A DNA stretch of 8,105 bases. It comes from Bacteroidia bacterium. Its GTDB lineage: Bacteria > Bacteroidota > Bacteroidia > UBA8524. Below the pieces are notes generated by a model. That model did not search any database and was not told the origin of the DNA. It was given only the letters and a program-made list of their open reading frames with translations. Below are positions 1-5,222 of the stretch, one piece after another; the stretch's first letter is position 1; every line of letters begins with the position of its first letter. Made by a program: the position numbers and the translations under genes. The stretch spans positions 1 through 8,105 of the forward strand of contig JALRIQ010000171.1 of the NCBI GenBank assembly GCA_023277325.1, read 5' to 3'.

Positions 1-558
1 GCGGCCATTCTTCAGTCTGAGGCCCATTGTATGGATGTGCATGCCTTTTTTGAAAAGCAGTCCTACCGCAACCGAACCATCATCCTTGGCCCAAATGGAT
101 TGCAGTCCTTGGTCGTTCCGATTTACGGGCGCAATAAGAAACAGGCCATGCTGGAGGTACGTATCAGCGACGAAATAGCCTGGCAAAGAAATCACCTGAA
201 TAGTTTGCAGACGGCTTACCGTTCAGCGCCCTATTACGAGTATATCTATCCTGAATTGGAAAAGATACTTCTGCAGAACCATACGCATCTGGCAGAGTTC
301 AATGCGGCGCTTCATGCCTTCTTCATCAAACGTTTGAAGCATACTTTGCCGAAAGATTCAGTATCCTATGATTTAATCGAGGGAGAATTAGACAAGCGTG
401 AGCTGTTTCATCCCAAAAAAGAAAAGGAGCTATTAGCTCCTTATTCACAGGTTTTTCAAGAAAAATTCGGTTTTGTATCGGGGGCGGGAATCATCGATTT
501 ACTGATGAATGAGCTCCCCAACGCAAGTACTTACCTTAAACAGCTTGTGGTTCGTTGA
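1..558 (+). CDS. WbqC family protein (5' end outside window)
   Basis: The reading frame is open from base 1 and encodes [10 protein letters not shown] before the first visible Met at 31, so that Met is internal and the gene enters from the left edge. The visible 185 residues contain features I associate with the WbqC family: a D-V-H-x-F-F-x-K-Q-S-Y-R-N-R segment near the start, a following L-V-V-P-I strand, and a [21 protein letters not shown] segment. WbqC-like proteins are named after a gene in O-antigen clusters, but their biochemical role is poorly defined and they are common as single housekeeping-like genes in Bacteroidota. Perhaps only some 20 N-terminal residues are missing. The 3' end overlaps the end of the convergent accA by 23 bp. 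The call rests on motif recognition. Confidence 0.85.
   Translation, partial: AAILQSEAHCMDVHAFFEKQSYRNRTIILGPNGLQSLVVPIYGRNKKQAMLEVRISDEIAWQRNHLNSLQTAYRSAPYYEYIYPELEKILLQNHTHLAEFNAALHAFFIKRLKHTLPKDSVSYDLIEGELDKRELFHPKKEKELLAPYSQVFQEKFGFVSGAGIIDLLMNELPNASTYLKQLVVR
415..442 (-). terminator. Intrinsic terminator of accA inside the WbqC gene
   Basis: Read on the minus strand, a perfect palindrome with arms AAGGAGCTA and TAGCTCCTT around one base (424-442) is followed by TTCTTTTTT. In practice this is a 7-bp stem with a 5-base loop and a U-rich tail, about 94 bases past the accA stop. On the plus strand the same bases encode E-L-L-A-P of the WbqC protein. That the terminator serves accA is inferred from orientation and distance. 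Confidence 0.7.
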
Positions 559-1498
559 AAACGCCCATATTCGAGAACTTCTCGATACGTTGCATCATCA
601 AATCATGAGGCTCCAATAAGCGTAATTCCTTGCTTGCTTTTTTGATTTCTTTCTTCACGTTAGCGAAGATCTCTTCCGGGTTATTGTGTGCTCCACCGAG
701 TGGTTCTTTGACGATTCCGTCAATCAATCCGTTTTTCAACATATCGTCGGCAGTAAGCTTCAAAGCATCGGCTGCTTTTTCTTTATAATCCCAGCTTCTC
801 CATAGGATAGATGAGCAAGATTCTGGAGAAATTACAGAGTACCAGGTGTATTCGAGCATGAGTACACGGTCGCCAATACCAATTCCTAAGGCACCTCCTG
901 AAGCTCCTTCCCCAATGATGAAGCAGATAACTGGAACCTTAAGTTTAGCCATTTCAAGGAGGTTACGCGCAATCGCTTCCCCTTGTCCGCGTTCTTCCGC
1001 TTCCAAACCTGGGGATGCTCCTGGCGTATCGATAAACGTAACAATCGGCTTATTGAATTTCTCCGCAAGCTTCATCAGGCGCAATGCCTTACGGTAGCCT
1101 TCAGGATTGGCCATACCGAAATTACGCATCTGACGTTGTTTGGTATTTCTTCCTTTTTGTTGGCCAATTACGAAATAGGATTTGCCATCAATAGAGCCAA
1201 TTCCACCAATCATGGCTTTATCGTCTTTTACATTCCGGTCTCCATGCATTTCGATGAAATCATCAAATACTCCCCGAATATAATCGAGGGTATAGGGACG
1301 GTCTGGGTGACGAGATATTTGGACTTTTTGCCATCCGGTTAGGTGGCTGTAGATTTCTTTTTTGGTCTTGAGAATATTGTCTTCCAATTCCTTCATGGAA
1401 GCGCTCATGTCCACTTTTCCTTTTTCTGCGATTTGCTGGGCCTTTTCGAGTTGTTCCTCGAGTTCAGCGATCGGCTTTTCAAAGTCGAATGTGCTCAT
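536..1498 (-). CDS. accA: Acetyl-CoA carboxylase carboxyltransferase subunit alpha
   Basis: This 320-residue protein is full length for the family. It forms an alpha2-beta2 carboxyltransferase with AccD and moves the carboxyl group from biotin on AccB to acetyl-CoA, giving malonyl-CoA for fatty acid synthesis in the cytoplasm. Visible family features are the N-terminal helical region with the [18 protein letters not shown] segment (about 50-68), the crotonase-fold motifs D-T-P-G-A-S-P-G (157-164) and G-E-G-A-S-G-G-A (196-203), and the [10 protein letters not shown] segment (224-233). The ATG at 1498 is preceded by a TACTTTG promoter element 24 bases upstream. accD is not in the window. The stop overlaps the convergent WbqC gene tail to tail. 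Confidence 0.97.
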   Translation of the reverse strand: MSTFDFEKPIAELEEQLEKAQQIAEKGKVDMSASMKELEDNILKTKKEIYSHLTGWQKVQISRHPDRPYTLDYIRGVFDDFIEMHGDRNVKDDKAMIGGIGSIDGKSYFVIGQQKGRNTKQRQMRNFGMANPEGYRKALRLMKLAEKFNKPIVTFIDTPGASPGLEAEERGQGEAIARNLLEMAKLKVPVICFIIGEGASGGALGIGIGDRVLMLEYTWYSVISPESCSSILWRSWDYKEKAADALKLTADDMLKNGLIDGIVKEPLGGAHNNPEEIFANVKKEIKKASKELRLLEPHDLMMQRIEKFSNMGVFNEPQAV

Positions 1499-1521
1499 AT
1501 GTTTTGCTAATTCTAAGGGTG

Positions 1522-1528
1522 CAAAGTA
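1522..1528 (-). promoter_or_regulatory. Probable -7 element of the accA promoter
   Basis: The minus strand reads TACTTTG, matching the Bacteroidota -7 consensus TAnnTTTG apart from one base less, and predicts a transcript start about 18 bases before the accA ATG. I see no convincing TTG -33 element at the expected distance, so this is a weak call. Confidence 0.4.
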
Positions 1529-1872
1529 AAGGGAAAAAAATAAATCGCCTTGTATTAAGTTATATCGAGGCAGTGTTCATTAACAAATTCTTGAATAAGA
1601 GAATAGATAAGTGCAATTAAATCAAATGATAGAACAACGATTTGAAGAACAGTTAGCCGAAGTTCGCCGCCATTACGAATCGGGAGATAATGATTTAGGA
1701 CTTCGCCGTTTGCTCAACTGTGCGATAGAAACACAGGATGCGGCAGTGTTTCGTGAGCCGCTCGCTTTTTGTGATTGGTGTGAGATAGATGCGAATAAAC
1801 AACAAGATCCACTCAGTCAGGTTTTACCGCTTTTAGAAAAGATGCACCGCTGCGGCGTGAAAATCACTACCG

Positions 1873-1987
1873 AAGCTTCCAATTTCTTGAAAGCTTTTTG
1901 CGGACTGGTTCCGACGATGAAGCTCTGCTTTATGTCGGAATGCAGACAAACCGACAAAGTCGGGTTCGTCTGCAACGGGACTCGAAC
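1873..1987 (-). repeat. Direct repeat copy 1: displaced tRNA-Asp 3' end and partial terminator, split by 66 bp
   Basis: 1873-1908 is identical to 2246-2281, covering the terminator stem, discriminator and the acceptor 3' strand CCAGTCC. 1975-1987 is identical to 2282-2294, covering the T loop and the 3' strand of the T stem. A 66-bp insertion (1909-1974) separates the two blocks exactly at the boundary between the T arm and the acceptor strand. Homology ends at 1873 within the terminator stem, so this copy lacks the minus-strand U-tract of the real terminator. Confidence 0.9.
1909..1974. repeat. Twin hairpin element, 32 + 34 bases
   Basis: Two imperfect palindromes tile the 66 bases end to end. 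Hairpin I (1909-1940) has outer arms TTCCGAC/GTCGGAA and inner arms ATGAAGC/GCTTTAT around a TCT loop, with one bulged G. Hairpin II (1941-1974) has outer arms TGCAGAC/GTCTGCA and inner arms AACCGAC/GTCGGGTT around an AAA loop, with a mismatch and a bulge. The two have related cores (CCGAC and GTCGG in both). They could act as DNA cruciform or as RNA structure at the 3' end of the GIY-YIG transcript. The structure is read directly; the role is unknown. Confidence 0.8.
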
Positions 1988-2235
1988 TATCTGTACTTTG
2001 TGATAAATTGAAGCAGTCGCTGTCTATTTAGATTTTTAAGTTTCTTTTCGAGAATCATCGCTTCACTTCTCGTTTCTTTTTGAATTGTCAATTTGATTGT
2101 CCAGGGACGATAGGGCTTCGTGGGTTCAACCGCGCCCGAATTGTGGCGTGATAGACGATCGGACATATCGTTAGTTTGACCGATATAATACTTATCGAAC
2201 TCTTCAGAATAGAGTATGTAAACCCAGAACATCAT
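1987..2235 (-). CDS. Small GIY-YIG nuclease domain protein
   Basis: The 82-residue protein is a single GIY-YIG domain of the size of the YhbQ/UPF0213 group. V-Y-I (5-7) and Y-I-G (17-19) form the two signature strands, Arg27 in D-R-L-S-R-H-N is the expected catalytic arginine, and Glu58 and/or Glu63 in T-R-S-E-A-M-I-L-E-K-K-L-K-N are candidates for the metal-binding glutamate. Such domains cut DNA in repair enzymes and homing endonucleases, but stand-alone ones are mostly uncharacterised. Either of two adjacent ATGs (2235, 2232) could be the start. The gene starts five bases after the U-tract of the tRNA-Asp terminator and its TAG stop shares its last base with the copied T loop, so it fills the space between the repeats. 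No room exists for an ordinary separate promoter. Confidence 0.88.
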   Translation of the reverse strand: MMFWVYILYSEEFDKYYIGQTNDMSDRLSRHNSGAVEPTKPYRPWTIKLTIQKETRSEAMILEKKLKNLNRQRLLQFITKYR

Positions 2236-2240
2236 AAAAC

Positions 2241-2272
2241 AAAAAAAGCTTCCAATTTCTTGAAAGCTTTTT
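2241..2272 (-). terminator. Intrinsic terminator of tRNA-Asp
   Basis: On the minus strand AAAAAGCTTTC pairs with GGAAGCTTTTT over 11 bp (one G-T pair) around the 8-base loop AAGAAATT, and the second arm continues into a run of seven T. It begins one base after the tRNA discriminator position. Part of this stem is duplicated at 1873-1899. Confidence 0.85.
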
Positions 2273-2294
2273 GCGGACTGGACGGGACTCGAAC
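2246..2294 (-). repeat. Direct repeat copy 2, within tRNA-Asp 3' end and terminator
   Basis: These 49 contiguous bases are the intact counterpart of the split copy at 1873-1987. They include the terminator stem, the discriminator, the acceptor 3' strand and the T loop with the 3' T-stem strand. Confidence 0.9.
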
Positions 2295-2347
2295 CCGCGA
2301 CCTCCGCCGTGACAGGGCGGCATTCTAACCAGCTGAACTACCAATCC
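2274..2347 (-). tRNA. tRNA-Asp (anticodon GTC)
   Basis: The 74-base cloverleaf is complete without an encoded CCA. Acceptor GGATTGG pairs with CCAGTCC (one G-T), D stem GTTC/GAAT, anticodon stem CCGCC/GGCGG with loop CTGTCAC giving anticodon GTC, T stem GCGGG/CCCGT with loop TTCGAGT, and discriminator G as expected for aspartate. It has its own strong promoter upstream and a terminator directly downstream. Confidence 0.97.
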
Positions 2348-2364
2348 GTTCCTCTTGGGGAGTG

Positions 2365-2394
2365 CAAAGATAGAAATTTCTCTATTCTGTCAAA
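2365..2394 (-). promoter_or_regulatory. Promoter of tRNA-Asp
   Basis: The minus strand carries TTTG (2394-2391), an 18-base spacer and TATCTTTG (2372-2365), an excellent match to the Bacteroidota sigma-A consensus. Transcription would start about 11 bases before the tRNA. It may also supply the GIY-YIG gene by read-through. Confidence 0.75.
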
Positions 2395-2557
2395 TAGCTT
2401 TAAAAAAAATTGCTCAAAAAATTTCTAAATCGCTCATTATCAATATAAAAAAACGAGGGGTTTTAAGGGGGTCAATCCGAATCGGAAATATTCCTTCTTG
2501 CCCTTCCAGATCCTGCATACACATACGCTGAGGTCGGCCTAAGGCACAATAGATAGA

Positions 2558-2914
2558 CTATGTTTTCAGGGTTTGCAGCGCAGAAACATAAAAGGAATCA
2601 CCTTTTGGGTAATAGCTGCCAATAATTAACTGACTCGAATACCATCGGCTTTGCTTGGTGTCATTCGCAGGAAACTCGGAATAAAATTCGCTCCAGAAGG
2701 ATTGATCATGATACCTACCACGGTTTTATGCAAGTAGACCTGCCAGTACATCAACCTTCTGGTGGATAGGGTTGCTGGTGAAAAGCGGCTTATACTCAGG
2801 ATGATGATTAAAAAGCTACTCATAGAACCGCTCGATCATAAGCATACCGCGTGGACCTATTTGTTTCCAGTTTTTTTCAATAAGAAGGCGGTCACTTTGG
2901 TTAAATAGTTCCAT
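2558..2914 (-). pseudogene. Decayed globin gene
   Basis: From ATG 2914 the frame gives M-E-L-F-N-Q-S-D-R-L-L-I-E-K-N-W-K-Q-I-G and continues to R-F-Y-E, where an in-frame TAG (2816-2818) interrupts. The same frame then reads L-F-N-H-H-P-E-Y-K-P-L-F, the typical globin segment between helices A/B and E. A second in-frame stop follows at 2726-2728, while the adjacent frame continues as H-K-T-V-V-G-I-M-I-N and later H/K-A-D-G-I-R-V-S. Returning to the first frame, Y-Y-P-K-G-D-S-F-Y-V-S-A-L-Q-T-L-K resembles the globin G helix (H-Y-P-x-V-G-x-x-L-x-x-T-L). At least one nonsense mutation and two frameshifts make it non-functional. A TATTTTTG element at 2962-2969 may be its old promoter. The 3' limit is uncertain and could reach about 2510. 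Confidence 0.7.
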
Positions 2915-2973
2915 GTGTATGTTGTTAGGAACAAGAGAATAGAAAGCGCGTAAATTTTAAACAAAAATAGCAC

Positions 2974-3645
2974 CTAATTCCTTGTGATTTGAAGGAGTTC
3001 TCGTGCTCCCAAATAAAAGTACCAGATGGATAAGCCCAGGAATACATGACTAAAATCTAAGTGGTTGAACCACTCCATTGGAGCCAGCTTCAATGCAAAA
3101 ATTACAGCAGCAATGACGCTAAACCCGATTCCGAGCCAAAATCGTTGAAATACCTTCACAAAAAGCTTTTTGCGAATCATGAATATGCCGTAACCTCCAA
3201 TAAGTAAAAGTAAACCGAATCCGGTATGCAGTCCTACCCACATGAATTTGAGCGACCATATACATAAGATACTGGATGAAATAAAAAGGGCAGTTGCTAA
3301 AGCGGCAGAGAAGAGGTAGAGTCTTTTTGGGATATGCGCTCCAACCAAACGGAGAACTACAAGCTCAAGGGCAAAAACACTTCCTATACTTAAGAGCCAA
3401 CCTGGTATTTTTGCAGGCATACCTAAGGCGTACAAAAATCCATGTCCTAAAATCCCTCCAAGCAGCGTACTTGAACCGAGTAGGTAAAAATGCCAAAGCA
3501 ATAATTTTCTGCTTCCCGATTCACCGTTCAGCGCAGAAAGTTTTTTTGCGAAGTAAAATGCAAGGATAGCCAACAGGATATCCGTTAAGGTACCCATGAA
3601 TTCTGCAATCTCCAACGAACCAATAAATAGTGAGGGCCCTTTCAT
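2974..3645 (-). CDS. Seven-helix integral membrane protein of unknown function
   Basis: The 223-residue protein has about seven hydrophobic helices, at roughly 14-34, 49-74, 82-101, 108-129, 133-156, 167-186 and 197-216, and no signal peptide. Polar residues stand out in or beside the helices: S59, H68 (G-H-G-F), H140, and N-H-L-D-F-S-H (194-200) at the start of the last helix. I recall similar proteins as uncharacterised Bacteroidota membrane families. The pattern of Ser, His and a late histidine pair is loosely like the CREST hydrolase superfamily (alkaline ceramidase, PAQR), but the spacing is not an exact match and I do not assign an enzymatic role. It begins 35 bases after the LysR stop, so the two may be co-transcribed. 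A near-consensus TAAAATTG lies only six bases before the ATG. Confidence 0.75.
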   Translation of the reverse strand: MKGPSLFIGSLEIAEFMGTLTDILLAILAFYFAKKLSALNGESGSRKLLLWHFYLLGSSTLLGGILGHGFLYALGMPAKIPGWLLSIGSVFALELVVLRLVGAHIPKRLYLFSAALATALFISSSILCIWSLKFMWVGLHTGFGLLLLIGGYGIFMIRKKLFVKVFQRFWLGIGFSVIAAVIFALKLAPMEWFNHLDFSHVFLGLSIWYFYLGARELLQITRN

Positions 3646-3680
3646 GGGCGCAATTTTACGAAAAATGCACTTATGTTATT

Positions 3681-3947
3681 CTAGGAACGACGCTTAAATG
3701 GTTGAATCAACTCTTCTACTTTGTCGATGATTTCTTTGGCTTGCTGCACCACGACTTTACCTTCACTGGTAGGGGTGATGGGTTGTTTGGAACGGTCGAA
3801 TAGTGATTTGCCTAATCGGTCTTCCAGGGATTTAATCTGTTGACTTACTGTGCTTTGTTCTGCTGCACAAATGTCTGCAGCTTTAGAAAAACTTCCTGTT
3901 TCTGCCACCGCAATGGCATATTGAAGTTGACGTAGGGTTACGAGCAT
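3681..3947 (-). CDS. LysR-type HTH domain protein lacking an effector domain
   Basis: Starting at ATG 3947 (M-L-V-T-L-R-Q-L-Q-Y) the product has 88 residues: a LysR winged helix-turn-helix (about 1-60; G-S-F-S-K-A-A-D ... S-T-V-S-Q-Q-I-K-S-L-E-D-R-L-G, then the wing L-F-D-R-S) and a linker helix (about 62-82). Full LysR regulators have about 300 residues with a periplasmic-binding-like effector domain, which is absent; the reading frame ends in P-F-K-R-R-S and the next gene begins 35 bases later, so no remnant is hidden in another frame. The DNA-binding domain looks OxyR-like. I reject the upstream ATG at 4022 because the added residues are not LysR-like and the likely promoter (3966-3973) lies inside them. 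It may be a constitutive DNA-binding dimer or a 3'-deleted gene. Confidence 0.8.
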   Translation of the reverse strand: MLVTLRQLQYAIAVAETGSFSKAADICAAEQSTVSQQIKSLEDRLGKSLFDRSKQPITPTSEGKVVVQQAKEIIDKVEELIQPFKRRS

Positions 3948-3965
3948 AGCTTTGGATGGTAAACA

Positions 3966-3973
3966 CAAATATG
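3966..3973 (-). promoter_or_regulatory. Possible -7 element of the LysR-type gene
   Basis: The minus strand reads CATATTTG, one mismatch from TAnnTTTG, with a TTG 23 bases further upstream. It would give a leader of about 12 bases before ATG 3947. Spacing is slightly long, so confidence is low. Confidence 0.3.
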
Positions 3974-4007
3974 CATTATTCGCCTGATATTCAGCGCAAC
4001 CAGTCTG

Positions 4008-4021
4008 TGTGTTTTGACACA
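4008..4021. promoter_or_regulatory. Short inverted repeat, candidate operator
   Basis: TGTGT and ACACA face each other across TTTG in the 125-bp gap between the LysR-type gene and the divergent nuclease gene. LysR proteins commonly bind T-N11-A dyads upstream of their own gene; this dyad could serve that purpose, but nothing in the sequence proves it. Confidence 0.3.
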
Positions 4022-4060
4022 ATCTCGATAAATTCCTGAGGTAGGCCTGCTGTAAATAAT

Positions 4061-4068
4061 TAATTTTG
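4061..4068 (+). promoter_or_regulatory. Probable -7 element of the secreted nuclease gene
   Basis: TAATTTTG fits TAnnTTTG and ends four bases before the ATG at 4073, which would make the transcript essentially leaderless. No clear TTG is seen 19-21 bases upstream. Confidence 0.35.
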
Positions 4069-4072
4069 TGGG

Positions 4073-5194
4073 ATGAGACTTGGGCTACTGGGTAGTGTAT
4101 TATTCTATTTTTCCTTTGCTATTGCTCAGGTTCCGTCCTATGGCAGCTCAAAAACGATTGATATAGCTACCTGGAATTTATTCTGGTACGGTCACCCGAA
4201 TTATGGCTCAACGAATAATGCCACCCAGAGAAATGGAGTAGGGGAAGTGCTGCGCAATACGCGAGTCGATATTTGGTTCTTTCAGGAAATAGTCGACAGC
4301 AGCGACCTAAGTCAGGTACTAAAGGAGTCTGGAAATTTCGGCCACATTTACAGCCATTATTGGCAAGATCAAAAGATGGGCATTGCCTGGGACACCAAGC
4401 AATGGGTCCTCTTAAGCGATTCTCAATTATATGCTTCCAATTCCACTTCCTTTGCGAACGGTCGCCTGCCTTTGTTTGCGGCATTGGTTTCAATCAATAC
4501 CCAGGACACCCTTTTCTTGGTAAACCTGCACCTTAAGGCACATACCGGAACAGCAGAGAAAAAGGAGGAAGCATACTGGAATAGAAGAGCTTCGGCAGTT
4601 TTGATGAATGCTTGGCAGCAAGCGCATGCTGGTTCTAAAGTTCTCATAGCAGGTGACTGGAATGACGATATCGATATCAGCAATCACAAGGATACGGTGA
4701 GTCCTTTTTTTGATGTTATGGATCTAGATGGTAAGTTTCTTTTTGAAAAAGAAGCATTTGCTGGAGAACATTCCTGGTATTATGGTAATTCGATGATTGA
4801 TCATATGTGGGCCAACCCCCGCATGTTGGCTTCCTTTAAATTGAACTCGCAAAAAATCCTGCCCCTGGATTGGTACCTGCCCAATTACCCGACCCAAGTT
4901 TCAGATCATTTTCCACTTTTTGCTGCTTTTGAACCAAGCAAAAGCACTGGTTTATCCGATGTACCTCATGAAATTCTGCTTTATCCGAATCCATGTTCAG
5001 GCACCGCACTAATTTCTGGAATTTCCGCCACGGATATAGTGAAACTTGTTGATGCACAAGGGATACAGCTGAATGCAAATGCCGAATCGCTTGATGGTCA
5101 TGTAAAGATTTCTGGATTGAAAGCGGGTTACTATTTTATTCAGGTAAGTCGTGGAGAACAAGTCTTTTATTATCGCTTGGTAGTGAAGCCTTAG
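4073..5194 (+). CDS. Secreted endonuclease/exonuclease/phosphatase family protein with T9SS sorting domain
   Basis: The 373-residue protein begins with a signal peptide (about 1-19, ending A-I-A-Q). Residues about 28-286 form the EEP fold: T-W-N-L-F-W (Asn35), Q-E-I (Glu72, metal ligand), N-L-H-L-K (His153), G-D-W-N-D (Asp195, Asn197), M-I-D-H and the final S-D-H-F-P (Asp278, His279). All catalytic positions of a metal-dependent phosphodiesterase are present, so it is probably an active extracellular DNase, though other phosphoesters are possible. Residues about 301-373 are a type IX secretion C-terminal domain, with L-Y-P-N-P at its start and a G-Y-Y-F-I-Q-V strand near the end. This implies export through Sec, then T9SS to the surface or medium. 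Uptake of phosphate or nucleotides, or breakdown of extracellular DNA, is a plausible role. It stands alone; the efp promoter sits in its last codons. Confidence 0.92.
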   Translation: MRLGLLGSVLFYFSFAIAQVPSYGSSKTIDIATWNLFWYGHPNYGSTNNATQRNGVGEVLRNTRVDIWFFQEIVDSSDLSQVLKESGNFGHIYSHYWQDQKMGIAWDTKQWVLLSDSQLYASNSTSFANGRLPLFAALVSINTQDTLFLVNLHLKAHTGTAEKKEEAYWNRRASAVLMNAWQQAHAGSKVLIAGDWNDDIDISNHKDTVSPFFDVMDLDGKFLFEKEAFAGEHSWYYGNSMIDHMWANPRMLASFKLNSQKILPLDWYLPNYPTQVSDHFPLFAAFEPSKSTGLSDVPHEILLYPNPCSGTALISGISATDIVKLVDAQGIQLNANAESLDGHVKISGLKAGYYFIQVSRGEQVFYYRLVVKP

Positions 5195-5208
5195 GAGGAT
5201 TATATTTG
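5177..5208 (+). promoter_or_regulatory. Promoter of the efp operon
   Basis: TTG (5177-5179), 21 bases, then TATATTTG (5201-5208), a perfect TAnnTTTG. The -33 element lies inside the last codons of the nuclease gene. The transcript would start near 5215, leaving a leader of under ten bases before the efp ATG. Confidence 0.65.
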
Positions 5209-5222
5209 CGCAAACGAATTTT

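Larger units (their letters stand above)
1626..2003 (+). pseudogene. Truncated gene, possibly the N-terminal part of an ABC transporter ATPase, fused to tRNA remnant
   Basis: The frame can start at GTG 1611 or ATG 1626; I prefer the ATG because Bacteroidota rarely use GTG and the following M-I-E-Q-R-F-E-E looks like a natural start. Residues 1-82 (to base 1872) are acidic and helical, with D-L-G-L-R-R-L-L-N-C-A-I-E-T-Q-D. This reminds me of the N-terminal extension of some Bacteroidota ABC transporter ATPases, but no Walker motif is present, so the identification is only a memory-based suggestion. From base 1873 the frame runs through a copied tRNA-Asp terminator stem and 3' end and a twin hairpin, so its last 43 residues are translated RNA-gene debris. 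The gene therefore appears cut at 1872 by a rearrangement. The missing 3' part is not in the window. Confidence 0.5.
1873..2294 (-). mobile_element. Putative tRNA-linked GIY-YIG cassette bounded by copies of the tRNA-Asp 3' end
   Basis: A 36-bp perfect direct repeat (1873-1908 and 2246-2281) plus a further 13-bp match (1975-1987 and 2282-2294) duplicates the 3' portion of tRNA-Asp and its terminator stem. The unique DNA between the copies (1988-2245) is almost exactly one GIY-YIG gene. The layout resembles an element that used a tRNA 3' end as its target and left an intact tRNA at one side and a displaced 3' fragment at the other. No integrase or transposase is present, so mobility is inferred; a segmental duplication of the tRNA region followed by replacement is the main alternative. 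Confidence 0.45.

Noticed and set aside
983..1342. A 119-residue open frame on the plus strand
   Set aside because: It lies wholly inside accA on the opposite strand and shows no protein-family features.
1611..1625. GTG start for the truncated frame
   Set aside because: An ATG five codons later gives a more natural N-terminus, and GTG starts are uncommon in Bacteroidota; the GTG cannot be fully excluded.
1873..1899. Second functional terminator for the minus strand
   Set aside because: The repeat stops within the stem, leaving CGG instead of the T-run after the second arm, so it should not terminate minus-strand transcription well.
1975..1987. A possible second tRNA gene
   Set aside because: Only the T loop, one T-stem strand and, 66 bases away, one acceptor strand are present; no D arm or anticodon arm exists.
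1873..2281. CRISPR-like repeat pair
   Set aside because: There are only two copies, 373 bp apart, both explained by the tRNA 3' end and its terminator, with no further repeats or cas genes.
2626..2823. A 65-residue open frame on the minus strand
   Set aside because: It covers only the middle of the globin-like region in one of its two frames and has no globin start or end; it is a piece of the pseudogene, not a separate gene.
3948..4022. 25-residue N-terminal extension of the LysR-type protein
   Set aside because: LysR domains begin at the T-L-R-Q-L segment, and the extension would cover the probable promoter and would reach the candidate operator.
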